A program made the translations under genes and the position numbers. From Acidimicrobiales bacterium (GTDB taxonomy: Bacteria; Actinomycetota; Acidimicrobiia; Acidimicrobiales; VFJN01): a stretch of 49,294 bases of DNA. The number at the start of each line of letters is the position of its first letter. Within the stretch, counting starts at the first letter, position 1. The DNA lies in contig JAUXRW010000139.1 of NCBI GenBank assembly GCA_030681555.1, positions 1-49,294 of the forward strand. Direction: 5' to 3'. Positions 6,826 through 18,173 of this stretch are shown piece by piece. Under the pieces are notes generated by a model. The model worked only from the letters and a program-made list of their open reading frames with translations, was not told the DNA's origin and made no database searches.

Positions 6826-9800
6826 GTGTTCCTCAAGACCCTCACGTTGAAGGGCTTCAAGTCCTTCGCCGACACGACCGCCCTCGAGCTCGAACCCGGG
6901 GTCACCGTCGTGGTGGGGCCGAACGGAAGCGGGAAGTCCAACGTCGTTGACGCCATCGGGTGGGTGCTGGGCGCACAGGCGCCGTCGGCGGTGCGCTCGC
7001 AGAAGATGGACGACGTCATCTTCGCCGGCACCGCCAAGCGCCCGGCGCTCGGGCGGGCCGAGGTCGGGCTGACCATCGACAACTCGGCTGGCCTGCTGCC
7101 CATCGAGTTCACCGAGGTGACCCTCACCCGCACACTGTTCCGCTCCGGGGACAGCGAATACGCCATCAACGGTGTGCCCTGCCGTCTCCTCGACGTGCAG
7201 GAGCTGCTCTCCGACACCGGCGTCGGCCGGCAGCAGCACGTGATCGTCAGCCAGGGCCAGATCGACGCGGTGCTCAATGCCCGCCCCGAGGACCGTCGGC
7301 TGATCATCGAAGAGGCCGCCGGCATCCTCAAGTTCCGCAAGCGCAAGGAGAAGGCCGAACGCCGCCTCGCGGCGACGGAGGGGAACCTCACGCGCCTCGG
7401 TGATCTGCTGCGCGAGGTCCGGCGCCAGCTGCGCCCGCTCGAGCGCCAGGCGGACGCCGCCCGGCGCCACGGGTCGCTCATCGCAGAGCTGCGGGGCCTG
7501 CACCTGTTCCTCGCCGGGCGCGAGCTGACCACCCTGCGCCGGCGACTCGCGGACGGCGGGGCGGCACGAGCCGAGCTGGCCAACGAGGAGGCGCTCGTCC
7601 GCCGCACGCTGGCCACCTTGGATGCGTCGGTGATGGCCGCCGAGTCGGAGCTCGGGCACCTTGGGGGCGACAACCTCGGGGACGCCCTCGTCCGCTACGA
7701 GTCGCTGCGCGAGCGGGCCCGCGGGCTGGCGGCCGTCCTGACGGAACGACGTCGTGGCCTCGATCGCGAGCGCGGCGCCTTCGTCGACCAGGCCGTAATC
7801 GCCACCCTCGAGGCCGAAGCGGCCCGGCTCGGCGCCGAGCTGGCCGAGGTGGAGGCGGAGGCGGAGGGCCTCGCTCCCCAGGCGGAGGAGCTGGAACGGG
7901 CCGAAGCGGCCCTCGCCGCTGCCCGCCGCACGCACGACCGTGAGTGGGCTGACGGCGTGCCCGCGCCCACGGGCCGGGCCGCTGAGGCGCGGGGCGAGCT
8001 GGCCGCCCTCCGAGCCGGCCAGGAGCGCGGCGAGGCGGAGCTCACCCGGGCGCAGGCCCGCTTGGGCGTGCTGGGGGAGAAGCTGAGGCGCCTGGCGGTC
8101 GAGGCCGAGCGCCTCCGCGCCGAGGCGACTCAGGCGGAGGAGGCGGAGGCCCCGCTGGTCGCCCGCCTCGCCGACGCCGAGGCGAAGCGGAGCGCGGCGG
8201 AGGCGCAGGTGGGCGATGCCGACGCCGCGCTGCGAGCGGCGGATGGTGAGCGCCATGCCTGGACCGCCCGCGCCGAGGCCCTCGCACTGGCGCTCGATGA
8301 CGCTCGTTCCCGCGCCGGCGCCGAACGTCTGGCATCGGTGAGCGGGGTGGTCGGCACGCTGCTCGACCTGGTCGACATCGACGCCGGCTGGGACGCCGCC
8401 GTCGAGGCGGCGGCCGGCGAAGCTCTCGCAGCAGTGGTCGTCGACGGCGTCGACGCCGCCCGCCGCGCGCTGGCGACGCTGCTCGACGCCGGCGGCGGAG
8501 GCGAGCCGGCAGCTGGTGCCGTGCTCGCCCTCGGCGCGGTCCGCCCCGGGGGGACGGCGCCCGCCTTGGGCACACCGGTGCGCACGCACGTCCGGGCCGC
8601 CCGCCCCGACGTGGAGGCGCTCCTGGACGCGCTGCTCGGCCAGGCCGTGTGCGTGGACGGCGGCTGGTCCGCCGCCGTCGACATCGCGCTGGCCCACCCG
8701 GAGGTCGTGGTCGTCACCCGGGACGGCAGCCGCTTCGGCGTGACCGGCTGGAGGGTCGGCACCGCCTCGACGGGCGCGACCGGCGCCGCGCTGGAGGAGG
8801 CGAGGGGCCGCGCCGCTGAGGCGAGCGCGGCGGCCACCCACGCCGAAGCCAGCCTGCACGGCGCGCGCTCGCTGCTCGACGAGGCCCGCCAGCTCGAGGC
8901 CGCCCTCGCCCGCCAGCTCGACGAGCACGACGGTCGCCTCACCGCCGCCACAGAAGGGTTGCAGCGCGTGGAGGCCGACCGGCGCGATGCCGCCACCGAG
9001 GAGGAGGCGCTGCGCAGCCACGCCTCGGAGCTGTCCGACCGCACGAGCCGCGAGGAGGCGCGCGTGGCGGAGCTCGAGGCCTCGCTGCCGCTGCTGGAGG
9101 CGGAGGAGGCCGTCGCCGCGGAGCGGGCGCAGGCCATGGCGGCGGCCAAGGCCGACCTCGAGCAGGCGGCCGCCGAGACCGGGAGCCTGCGCGGCGACCT
9201 CGAGGTGCGCTCGGCCGGCCTCGACGACCGCCGCCAGTTCCTTCGTCGGCGCCTCGCTGAGGTGGAGGCCCGGCTGGAGGGCTCGATGGAGGCCCGGCGC
9301 GAGGCCGAGGTGCGGCGTGCCGACCTCGACGCGCGGCAGACCGCGCTCGACCGCTTGGCGGCGTTGGTGGGCTCGCGCCTCGCCGGAGTGGAGGACGAGC
9401 TCGAGGGGCTGCGCGAACGCCGCCGGCGCCAGACGGAGACGCAGCGCGCCGCCGCCACCCGCCTCGACGGCCTCCGGCACGAGCGGGCCGACGCCGAGCG
9501 CCGGCTCGAGGAGACCCGCGAACGGGCTCGGCGGGCCGAGCTCGAGGAGGCCGAGATCACGCTCCGCCTCGAGGCAGCCGTGGAAGCCGTCCGCCGAGAC
9601 CTCGACGCCGAGCCGGATGCCGCAATGGCCGCGACCCCGCCGGAGCTGCCCGAGGGCGCCACCCCGACGGCACGGGCTCGCGAACTGGAGCGCGAGCTCC
9701 GCCTGATGGGGCCGATCAACCCGCTGGCCCTCGACGAGTTCGACGCGCTGCAGGAGCGCCACGAGTTCCTGCAGGGCCAGCTCGACGACGTGAAGGCCTC

Positions 9801-10311
9801 CCGCCGAGATCTCGCCAAGGTCATCAAGGCCATCGACGGCGAGATCGTCGACGTCTTCGCGGGGGCCTATGCCGACGTCTCCCAGAACTTCGAGCAGCTG
9901 TTCCAGACGTTGTTCCCGGGCGGCACCGGCCGGCTGCGCCTCACCGCCCCGGACGACCTGCTGGAGACCGGCATCGAGGTCGAGGCGAAGCCGTCGGGCA
10001 AGAACGTCCGCAAGCTTTCGCTCCTGTCCGGCGGCGAGCGCTCGCTCACCGCCCTGGCGTTCCTCTTCGCGGTCTTCCGCAGCCGGCCCTCGCCCTTCTA
10101 CGTGATGGACGAGGTCGAGGCGGCCCTCGACGACGTCAACCTCCACCGCTTCCTCGACCTCGTCCGCGAGTTCCGCCAGGAAGCGCAGCTGATCATCGTC
10201 AGCCACCAGAAGCGCACGATGGAGGCCGCGGACATCCTCTACGGCGTCACGATGCAGCCTGGTGGCAGCAGCACGGTGATCAGCGAGCGAGTCACAGCCG
10301 GCACCGCCTAG
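6826..10311 (+). CDS. smc: Chromosome segregation protein SMC
   Basis: FLKTLTLKGFKSFADTT, GPNGSGKSNVVDAI Walker A, long coiled coils and hinge, LSGGERSLTALAFLFAVF / YVMDEVEAALDDVN. Confidence 0.98.
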   Translation: MFLKTLTLKGFKSFADTTALELEPGVTVVVGPNGSGKSNVVDAIGWVLGAQAPSAVRSQKMDDVIFAGTAKRPALGRAEVGLTIDNSAGLLPIEFTEVTLTRTLFRSGDSEYAINGVPCRLLDVQELLSDTGVGRQQHVIVSQGQIDAVLNARPEDRRLIIEEAAGILKFRKRKEKAERRLAATEGNLTRLGDLLREVRRQLRPLERQADAARRHGSLIAELRGLHLFLAGRELTTLRRRLADGGAARAELANEEALVRRTLATLDASVMAAESELGHLGGDNLGDALVRYESLRERARGLAAVLTERRRGLDRERGAFVDQAVIATLEAEAARLGAELAEVEAEAEGLAPQAEELERAEAALAAARRTHDREWADGVPAPTGRAAEARGELAALRAGQERGEAELTRAQARLGVLGEKLRRLAVEAERLRAEATQAEEAEAPLVARLADAEAKRSAAEAQVGDADAALRAADGERHAWTARAEALALALDDARSRAGAERLASVSGVVGTLLDLVDIDAGWDAAVEAAAGEALAAVVVDGVDAARRALATLLDAGGGGEPAAGAVLALGAVRPGGTAPALGTPVRTHVRAARPDVEALLDALLGQAVCVDGGWSAAVDIALAHPEVVVVTRDGSRFGVTGWRVGTASTGATGAALEEARGRAAEASAAATHAEASLHGARSLLDEARQLEAALARQLDEHDGRLTAATEGLQRVEADRRDAATEEEALRSHASELSDRTSREEARVAELEASLPLLEAEEAVAAERAQAMAAAKADLEQAAAETGSLRGDLEVRSAGLDDRRQFLRRRLAEVEARLEGSMEARREAEVRRADLDARQTALDRLAALVGSRLAGVEDELEGLRERRRRQTETQRAAATRLDGLRHERADAERRLEETRERARRAELEEAEITLRLEAAVEAVRRDLDAEPDAAMAATPPELPEGATPTARARELERELRLMGPINPLALDEFDALQERHEFLQGQLDDVKASRRDLAKVIKAIDGEIVDVFAGAYADVSQNFEQLFQTLFPGGTGRLRLTAPDDLLETGIEVEAKPSGKNVRKLSLLSGGERSLTALAFLFAVFRSRPSPFYVMDEVEAALDDVNLHRFLDLVREFRQEAQLIIVSHQKRTMEAADILYGVTMQPGGSSTVISERVTAGTA

Positions 10312-10465
10312 CTCGGAAGGCTCGGGGGCGTCCCCACGGGGAGGTGCCGCCGGCGACGCAGCCTTTCGGTGTCTTTCGATCCCGATCCCGCTGTCGCTTC
10401 CACCACCGGCACCGCCGATGGAGACGACGAGCGCAAGCGGGCCCCCTAGCACTCCGGCTCTCGAC

Positions 10466-10876
10466 CTAGCACTCCGTCTCGAGGTGGCGTTCGAGGCGGC
10501 CGGCGGCGCCGGTGTACGCAACCTGCTGCTCCCGGTAGGCCCGGCTGTCGACGACGCTCCCGTCGTAGGCCGCGCCGGCCATCAGCGAGTCGAGCTCGGC
10601 GGCCGCCTCCGCGTAATCGCGCGCCGCCGGCCGGGCTTCGGCCGGGGCGACCTCGAGGAGATCGCCGGCGCGAGACACGAGGGCGGTGAAGGCCTGCTGG
10701 ATCTCGGCCGGCGTAGCTCGATTGCCGAACGCCCCGAAGGGGTCGTTGCGGGCCAGCCGGTCGAGTCGGCCGCAGAACTCGGTGGCCTCGCCGTCACCGC
10801 TCGAGGCCGAGTCGTCCTCGGAGCACGCACCCACGGCGAGCGCCAGGACGAGGAGGGGAGGCCACGGCCGACGCAC
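10466..10876 (-). CDS. Putative lipoprotein
   Basis: MRRPWPPLLVLALAVGACSEDD with lipobox; GTG start preceded by TAGGTT-N6. Confidence 0.75.
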   Translation of the reverse strand: MRRPWPPLLVLALAVGACSEDDSASSGDGEATEFCGRLDRLARNDPFGAFGNRATPAEIQQAFTALVSRAGDLLEVAPAEARPAARDYAEAAAELDSLMAGAAYDGSVVDSRAYREQQVAYTGAAGRLERHLETEC

Positions 10877-10918
10877 GGGGCGAACCTATCCAGCCCACCC
10901 TCTACGCTGCGACGCGCC

Positions 10919-12094
10919 ATGGAGATCCTCGTCGTCGTCGCCCTGCTCGTCCTCGTCGTCGGTGGAGGCGCTGCGTTCGTCGGCCTCCGTCGCAGCCGCA
11001 GCATCACGGTCGAGCCGCCGCCGCTGCCCAAGGCGCCCCCGGTCATCACCCCCACGCCGGAGGCGCCGCCCCGGGAGCGGGTGCCCGAGCCGGCGCCGGT
11101 CCCAGAACCCGAGCCGGTCCCAGAACCCGAGCCCGTCCCAGAACCGGAACCGGAGCCCGTCCCAGAACCGGAACCGGAGCCCGTCCGGCCGAAGGCCACC
11201 TTCCGGGAGCGACTCGGGCGGGCTCGCGGCGCGATGTCGGGCTACATGGGCTCGATCCTGTCGCGGACCACGATCGATGCGTCCACCTGGGACGACCTCG
11301 AGGAGGCCCTTATCCGTGCCGACGTGGGCATCGGCGTCACCACCGACATCCTGGATCGCCTGCGCGCCACCGTCTCGTCCCGGACCATCACCGATCCTGC
11401 CGTCCTCCTGGAGGCGCTCAAGGATCAACTGAAGGACGACCTGCGGTCCGGCGACCGTGCGCTGCGCTTCGAGCCGGGCGCGCCGAACGTGTGGCTGTTC
11501 GTCGGCGTGAACGGTGTCGGCAAGACGACCACGATCGGCAAGGTCGGCAAGCGCCAGGCCGACGAGGGGCGCACGGTCGTGATGGCCGCCGGCGACACCT
11601 TCCGCGCCGCTGCCGCCGAGCAGCTCGAGACCTGGGCCGAGCGGGTCGGTGCGGAGCTCGTCCGCGGCGCCGAGGGCGGCGACCCCAGCTCCATCATCTT
11701 CGATGCCGTGCAGCGGGCGGCCGCCCGGGGCAAGGACCTCGTCCTCGCCGACACCGCCGGGCGCCTCCACACGAAGGTCAACCTCATGGAGGAGCTCAGC
11801 AAGGTGCGGCGAGTGGCGGACCGCGATCCCGGGAAGGTGACCGAGGTGCTCCTCGTCCTCGATGCCACCACGGGCCAGAACGGTCTCGTGCAGGCCCAGC
11901 AGTTCACGGAGGCCGTCGACCTCACCGGGGTCGTCCTCACGAAGCTCGACGGCTCTGCGAAGGGCGGCATCGCCCTCGCCATCCAGTCCACACTGGGGAT
12001 CCCGATCAAGCTCGTCGGCCTCGGCGAGCAGGCCGAGGACCTCATCGACTTCGACCCCGACGCCTTCATCGACGCCCTGTTCGACGCCGCCTGA
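10919..12094 (+). CDS. ftsY: Signal recognition particle receptor FtsY
   Basis: N-terminal TM + Pro/Glu/Val linker; GVNGVGKTTTIGKVGKRQ, DTAGRLHTKVNLMEEL, VLTKLDGSAKGGIAL. Confidence 0.96.
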   Translation: MEILVVVALLVLVVGGGAAFVGLRRSRSITVEPPPLPKAPPVITPTPEAPPRERVPEPAPVPEPEPVPEPEPVPEPEPEPVPEPEPEPVRPKATFRERLGRARGAMSGYMGSILSRTTIDASTWDDLEEALIRADVGIGVTTDILDRLRATVSSRTITDPAVLLEALKDQLKDDLRSGDRALRFEPGAPNVWLFVGVNGVGKTTTIGKVGKRQADEGRTVVMAAGDTFRAAAAEQLETWAERVGAELVRGAEGGDPSSIIFDAVQRAAARGKDLVLADTAGRLHTKVNLMEELSKVRRVADRDPGKVTEVLLVLDATTGQNGLVQAQQFTEAVDLTGVVLTKLDGSAKGGIALAIQSTLGIPIKLVGLGEQAEDLIDFDPDAFIDALFDAA

Positions 12095-12136
12095 CCCGAC
12101 CCGGCCGCTGCGCCCCGTCGCCACGAAAGGAACGCC

Positions 12137-12610
12137 ATGTTCACCTTGATCCGTCTCCTCTTCCTCCCCGTGCGGGTGGGCGTCGGCACCGCCAAGCTGG
12201 GGGCCAAGACCGGCTACCGCACCGGTCGGCTCCTCGGCTACAGGCGCATCTTCGTCTTCGGCGCGGGCATCGGCGTCGGCCTGCTGGTCGCCCCGGTCAC
12301 CGGCGAGCAGGCCCGCACGAAGTTGCGCGAGCTGCTCGACCAGCGGGCCGGTGGCGGTGCCGCCGCCCCTGGTGACCTCGCCGAGCGCGTCCGGTTCGAG
12401 CTCTCCCACTCGCCCCGCACGTGGCACCTGCCGCAGCCGGTGGTCGAGGTCGTCGGCCACACGGCGGTGCTCCGGGGCGAGGTGCCCCACGACGTCGGTC
12501 GGGACGACCTCGAGCGCACCGCCGCCTCCGTCGCCGGCGTGACCGCCGTCGACAACCAGGTCGTCGTCGCGAACGGATCCGGGAGCACGGGAACCGGCGA
12601 CGTGGGCTGA
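12137..12610 (+). CDS. BON-domain protein with YtxH-like N-terminal segment
   Basis: GIGVGLLVAPVTGEQARTKLRELL then VVEVVGHTAVLRGEV...ASVAGVTAVDNQVVV BON pattern. Confidence 0.7.
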   Translation: MFTLIRLLFLPVRVGVGTAKLGAKTGYRTGRLLGYRRIFVFGAGIGVGLLVAPVTGEQARTKLRELLDQRAGGGAAAPGDLAERVRFELSHSPRTWHLPQPVVEVVGHTAVLRGEVPHDVGRDDLERTAASVAGVTAVDNQVVVANGSGSTGTGDVG

Positions 12611-12674
12611 GTCGTCCAACCTGCGAGCCCCGCACTCGCGGCGGCTGAGGTCGATCCAGGCGAGGAGCGGACAC

Positions 12675-14372
12675 ATGGCCGAGGACGCAGCCCAGGCGAG
12701 CGGGGGCACGGACGACGCCGTCGACCTCGCCCCCCGTCCCACGCCGCGCCGCCGTCGGGCCCTCTGGGGAGCGCTGGCCGTGCTCGCCGTCGCAGCGGGG
12801 GCCCTCGTCGTCAGCACGACGGGTGACGACGCGCGGGCGAAGCTGCCGGTGGTCCTGGGCCCGGCCGGCGGCGCGCGCGCCGAGGGCGACAGCGCGATGG
12901 CGAGCGACATGTCGATGGCGGTCTGGGTCACCTACGTCGCCGGCGACGACCTGCCTGCCCTGGGCGGCGAGGGCTCCGCCTACCGGCTGGACGGTTCGGT
13001 GGACGAGGACGACGTGACGGCCCTGACCCGGGCCCTGGGTCTCGAGGGCGAACCAACACGAGGCGACGGCAGCTGGCGGCTCGAGACGAACGAGGGCACC
13101 GTCGAGGTCTACGAGGCCGGCGGAGGGTCGTGGTGGTACGGCCCCACCTTCGACGACGACATCGGGAACAGCAGCTCCGGCGGCGGCTCGACGGGCTCTG
13201 CGGGCTCGGCCGAGGCGTGCACGGCGCCTGACGACCCGAAGGCCGACCTCGAGGCCCGTGAGCGCTGCGCCGCCGCAGGTGAGGTCCCGCCCACCGACGT
13301 CAGCGTCACCACGATGGTGGCGCCGCTCCCGCCCGACACGCCCGTCGGCGACTGCCCGCAGGACGCGATGTGCGCCGAGCCGGTGATCGAGCCGGAGCCA
13401 CTCGTGCCGCCGGCCGACCTGCCGCCGCAGGAGGAGGCTCGCCAGATCGCGATGGACCTGCTCACCGCCACCGGCATGGACGTCACCGATGCGAAGGTCA
13501 CGGTCGACGGCCCGTACGACGCCTGGTACGTCATGGTCGAACCCCGCCTCGACGGTCTCCCCGTCGCCGGGCTCGCCGCATCCGTGGCCGTCGGGTCGAA
13601 CGGTGAGATCGCCAACGCCTCCGGCTTCCTGGCCGAGCCCGATGACCTCGGTGACTACCCGGTCCTGGACACGAGGGCGGCCATCGAGCGCCTGAACTCG
13701 GAGATGGGCGGCTTCGGGTACGGCTGGGGGAGGGCGATCCCCGCGGACGCCGCCGCAACCGCCGCCGAGAGCGGCACCTCCGCCGGGAGCGGCACCTCCG
13801 CCGGCGGCGACGATCCGGTCGCTTCCGAGGACCCCACGACGACGACGAGCGTCCACTGCCAGCCCGTCGACATCGGGGACGGCAAGGCGACGGAGCCCTG
13901 CACGTCGGTCCCCGCGCACGAGTGCCCCACCGTGCCCACCGAGGACGCCGCCGTCGACACGGAGCCCGCGGGGACGGGCACGTGCTCGTACCCCGCCCCG
14001 GAGCCGGTGAAGATCGTGCTGCACGAGGCGGAGCGGAGCCTCATGCTGCTCCCCGCGTCCGACGAGAGCGGCGAGGCGTACCTCGTGCCGGCCTACCGGT
14101 TCAGCGGGGACGACGGCGCCGTGGTCGACGGTGTCGCGGTTGACGACGACTCGCTGGCCCCGCCCCCGACGGCCCCGGACGCGGGGGAGCCCGAGCCCGG
14201 TCGCGACCTCGGCGGCCGGGTCGAGCCCGGCACCGGCTCCAGCCCGGACACCACCGACACCGCCCCCGCCGGCGAGCCCGGGTGCCTGCCCGTCGAGCCG
14301 GGCCCGGACGGGGCGGTGCCCGACATCTGCATCATGCCGACCACCGTGCCGGTGGAGGAGCCCCAGCCCTAG
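12675..14372 (+). CDS. Single-pass membrane-anchored/secreted hypothetical protein, Pro/Asp/Thr-rich
   Basis: RRRRALWGALAVLAVAAGALVVSTTG TM segment, large extracytoplasmic region with several Cys; no family recognised. Confidence 0.7.
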   Translation: MAEDAAQASGGTDDAVDLAPRPTPRRRRALWGALAVLAVAAGALVVSTTGDDARAKLPVVLGPAGGARAEGDSAMASDMSMAVWVTYVAGDDLPALGGEGSAYRLDGSVDEDDVTALTRALGLEGEPTRGDGSWRLETNEGTVEVYEAGGGSWWYGPTFDDDIGNSSSGGGSTGSAGSAEACTAPDDPKADLEARERCAAAGEVPPTDVSVTTMVAPLPPDTPVGDCPQDAMCAEPVIEPEPLVPPADLPPQEEARQIAMDLLTATGMDVTDAKVTVDGPYDAWYVMVEPRLDGLPVAGLAASVAVGSNGEIANASGFLAEPDDLGDYPVLDTRAAIERLNSEMGGFGYGWGRAIPADAAATAAESGTSAGSGTSAGGDDPVASEDPTTTTSVHCQPVDIGDGKATEPCTSVPAHECPTVPTEDAAVDTEPAGTGTCSYPAPEPVKIVLHEAERSLMLLPASDESGEAYLVPAYRFSGDDGAVVDGVAVDDDSLAPPPTAPDAGEPEPGRDLGGRVEPGTGSSPDTTDTAPAGEPGCLPVEPGPDGAVPDICIMPTTVPVEEPQP

Positions 14373-14392
14373 GTAGCTAGCATCGGGGCCTC

Positions 14393-15811
<1,419 letters not shown>

Positions 15812-15882
15812 CGGGGGTCCGCGGACCACCATGGTCCGCCGCACTCGTGCGGTCTCGCTCGCTGACCGAAGGAAGAAACCTC

Positions 15883-16179
15883 GTGGCCGTCAAGCTCCGC
15901 CTCATGCGGATGGGCAAGAAGAAGCAGCCGACCTACCGCGTCGTCGCTGCGGATGCGCGGTCGCCGCGCAACGGCCGGTTCATCGAGATCATCGGCACCT
16001 ACGACCCGCGGCAGGAGCCGTCCGTCGTGAAGATCGACACCGAGAAGGCAGCGGACTGGATCCGCAAGGGTGCCCAGCCCACGGAGACGGTCGCCCGCCT
16101 GATCAAGGTCGCCGAGGCGCAGCCGGCAGCCGAGGCCGAGGCTCCGGCTGAGGCCGGCACCGCCGACGCCGCTTCATGA
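15883..16179 (+). CDS. rpsP: 30S ribosomal protein S16
   Basis: [43 protein letters not shown]. Confidence 0.97.
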   Translation: MAVKLRLMRMGKKKQPTYRVVAADARSPRNGRFIEIIGTYDPRQEPSVVKIDTEKAADWIRKGAQPTETVARLIKVAEAQPAAEAEAPAEAGTADAAS

Positions 16180-16535
16180 GCGACATCCGGGACGACCTGG
16201 CCGACGACGACGGGCCCGACGGCAACCGCATCGACGACACCGACCTCGACGACACCGACCTCGACGACAGCAGGGATGACGGCGGTACCACGTTGGCCGC
16301 CACCGCCACGTCGGTCCTCGACCTTCTCGTCACGTCGCTCGTCGACGACCCCGACGCCGTGCGCATCGACCCGATCCAGCAGCGCGACCGCGTGCGGCTC
16401 GAGGTCCGGGTCGGCCCGGACGACATGGGCCGCGTGATCGGCAAGCGGGGTCGCGTGGCTAACGCGATCCGCACCGTCGTCCGCGCCGCTGCCGTCCGTG
16501 ACGGCGTCGACGTCGACATCGAGTTCGAGGATTAG
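16176..16535 (+). CDS. khpA: KH-domain RNA-binding protein with acidic N-terminal extension (KhpA-like)
   Basis: [25 protein letters not shown] GxxG KH loop; rpsP-KH-rimM order; ATGA overlap with rpsP. Confidence 0.9.
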   Translation: MSDIRDDLADDDGPDGNRIDDTDLDDTDLDDSRDDGGTTLAATATSVLDLLVTSLVDDPDAVRIDPIQQRDRVRLEVRVGPDDMGRVIGKRGRVANAIRTVVRAAAVRDGVDVDIEFED

Positions 16536-16549
16536 CCCACCGCGCTCCG

Positions 16550-17023
16550 GTGACGACCCGTCTGGAGGTAGGCCGCATCACCAAGCCGCACGGGGTGCGG
16601 GGTGACGTGCTCGTGCTGCTCACCACCGAGCGCACGTCGCGGCTCGATCCGGGGTCGGTGCTCTTCACGGACCGAGGGCCCCTGCGGGTCGTGTCGTCGT
16701 CGAAGCACCAGGACCGCTGGATCGTGCACTTCGACGAGATCTCCGGGCGTGACGAAGCGGAGGCGTGGCGCGGCGTGGTCCTCGAGGCCACCAGCATCGA
16801 CGACCCCGGCGACGAGGACGTCCTGTGGGTCCACGAGCTCATCGGCTCGACGGTGCAGCTGGTCGACGGCACCGAGGTGGGCACCGTCATCGAGGTGCAG
16901 GGCAACCCGGCCAGCGACCTGCTCGTGCTCGACGACGGCGCCCTCGTGCCCGTCGTGTTCGTCACCGACCGGGCCGAGGGCCGCGTGACGATCGACCCGC
17001 CCGACGGCCTCTTCGACCTGTAG
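16550..17023 (+). CDS. rimM: Ribosome maturation factor RimM
   Basis: LEVGRITKPHGVRGDVLV ... DGALVPVVFVTD. Confidence 0.94.
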   Translation: MTTRLEVGRITKPHGVRGDVLVLLTTERTSRLDPGSVLFTDRGPLRVVSSSKHQDRWIVHFDEISGRDEAEAWRGVVLEATSIDDPGDEDVLWVHELIGSTVQLVDGTEVGTVIEVQGNPASDLLVLDDGALVPVVFVTDRAEGRVTIDPPDGLFDL

Positions 17024-17027
17024 CGCC

Positions 17028-17747
17028 GTGCGCATCGACGTCTTCACGATCTTCCCGGACATGGTCTCCGGGTTCGTGGACCAGGCCCTGCTCGGCCGCG
17101 CCCGGGCCGCTGGCACCCTCGACCTCCGCGTGCACGACATCCGGGACAGCGCCACCGGGGTGCACCGGGCCGTCGACGACGCGCCGTTCGGTGGCGGAGC
17201 CGGCATGGTGATGATGCCGGAGCCGCTGTTCGCCGTGGTCGAGGCCGTGCAGCCGCCCCGCCCGCTGCTGTACCTGAGCCCCGCCGGCCGTCGCTTCGAC
17301 CAGTCGGTGGCCCGCGAGCTGGCCGCCACCTCCGGGTTCAGCCTCCTGTGCGGGCGCTACGAAGGCGTGGACGAAAGGGTGCGGGAACACCTGGTAGACG
17401 GCGAGCTCTCGCTGGGCGACGTCGTGCTCGGCGGCGGCGAGGTGGCGGCCATGGCGGTCATCGAGGCCGTGGGGCGGCTCGTGCCCGGCGTCATGGGCAA
17501 CGACACGTCCGCCGACGACGAGTCCTTCGCCGACGGGCTCCTCGAGTACCCCCACTACACCCGCCCGGCCGACTTCCGTGGTTGGCCGGTCCCCGACGTG
17601 CTGCGCTCCGGCGACCACGCCCGGGTGGAGCGGTGGCGCAGGGCCCAGGCGCTGGCCCGCACCGTGCGGCTGCGGCCCGACCTGATCGAGGCCCGCGGTG
17701 GGCTCACGGAGGCCGATCGGCAGCTGCTCGCCGAGTTCGCCCTGTAG
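17028..17747 (+). CDS. trmD: tRNA (guanine37-N1)-methyltransferase TrmD
   Basis: MRIDVFTIFPDM, GGGAGMVMMPEPLF, LLCGRYEGVDERV. Confidence 0.97.
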   Translation: MRIDVFTIFPDMVSGFVDQALLGRARAAGTLDLRVHDIRDSATGVHRAVDDAPFGGGAGMVMMPEPLFAVVEAVQPPRPLLYLSPAGRRFDQSVARELAATSGFSLLCGRYEGVDERVREHLVDGELSLGDVVLGGGEVAAMAVIEAVGRLVPGVMGNDTSADDESFADGLLEYPHYTRPADFRGWPVPDVLRSGDHARVERWRRAQALARTVRLRPDLIEARGGLTEADRQLLAEFAL

Positions 17748-17816
17748 CGGGGCCGCTGCCTATCCTTGCCGTTCCCCCAGAGATGTGCTGAGCCGCAGCA
17801 CCACGGAGCGATCGCC

Positions 17817-18164
17817 ATGCAGCCCACCGACATCGTCGACCAGCAGAGCCTGCGGACCGACATCCCCGACTTCGGTCCGGGAGACACCCTCAAGGTGCAC
17901 GTGCGCGTCGTCGAGGGCACCAAGGAGCGCCTCCAGGTGTTCCAGGGTGCCGTCGTCGGTCGCAAAGGCGATGGTCTGCGCGAGACGTTCACCGTCCGCA
18001 AGGTCTCCTACGGCGTCGGCGTCGAGCGCACCTTCCCGGTGCACACCCCCACGGTCGCCAAGATCGAGGTCGTCACCCGCGGCGACGTCCGCCGCGCCAA
18101 GCTGTACTACCTCCGCGATCGGGTCGGTAAGGCCGCCAAGATCAAGGAGAAGCGCGAGCGCTAG
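17817..18164 (+). CDS. rplS: 50S ribosomal protein L19
   Basis: [31 protein letters not shown]...[19 protein letters not shown]. Confidence 0.97.
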   Translation: MQPTDIVDQQSLRTDIPDFGPGDTLKVHVRVVEGTKERLQVFQGAVVGRKGDGLRETFTVRKVSYGVGVERTFPVHTPTVAKIEVVTRGDVRRAKLYYLRDRVGKAAKIKEKRER

Positions 18165-18173
18165 CCGCTCGTC

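Noticed and set aside
6811-10521. 1236-aa minus-strand ORF
   Set aside because: Mirror ORF across smc; smc on + strand has full conserved motifs
10418-10918. Upstream in-frame extension of ftsY
   Set aside because: Overlaps the minus-strand lipoprotein; FtsY begins with a clean TM segment at ATG 10919 after TACGCT
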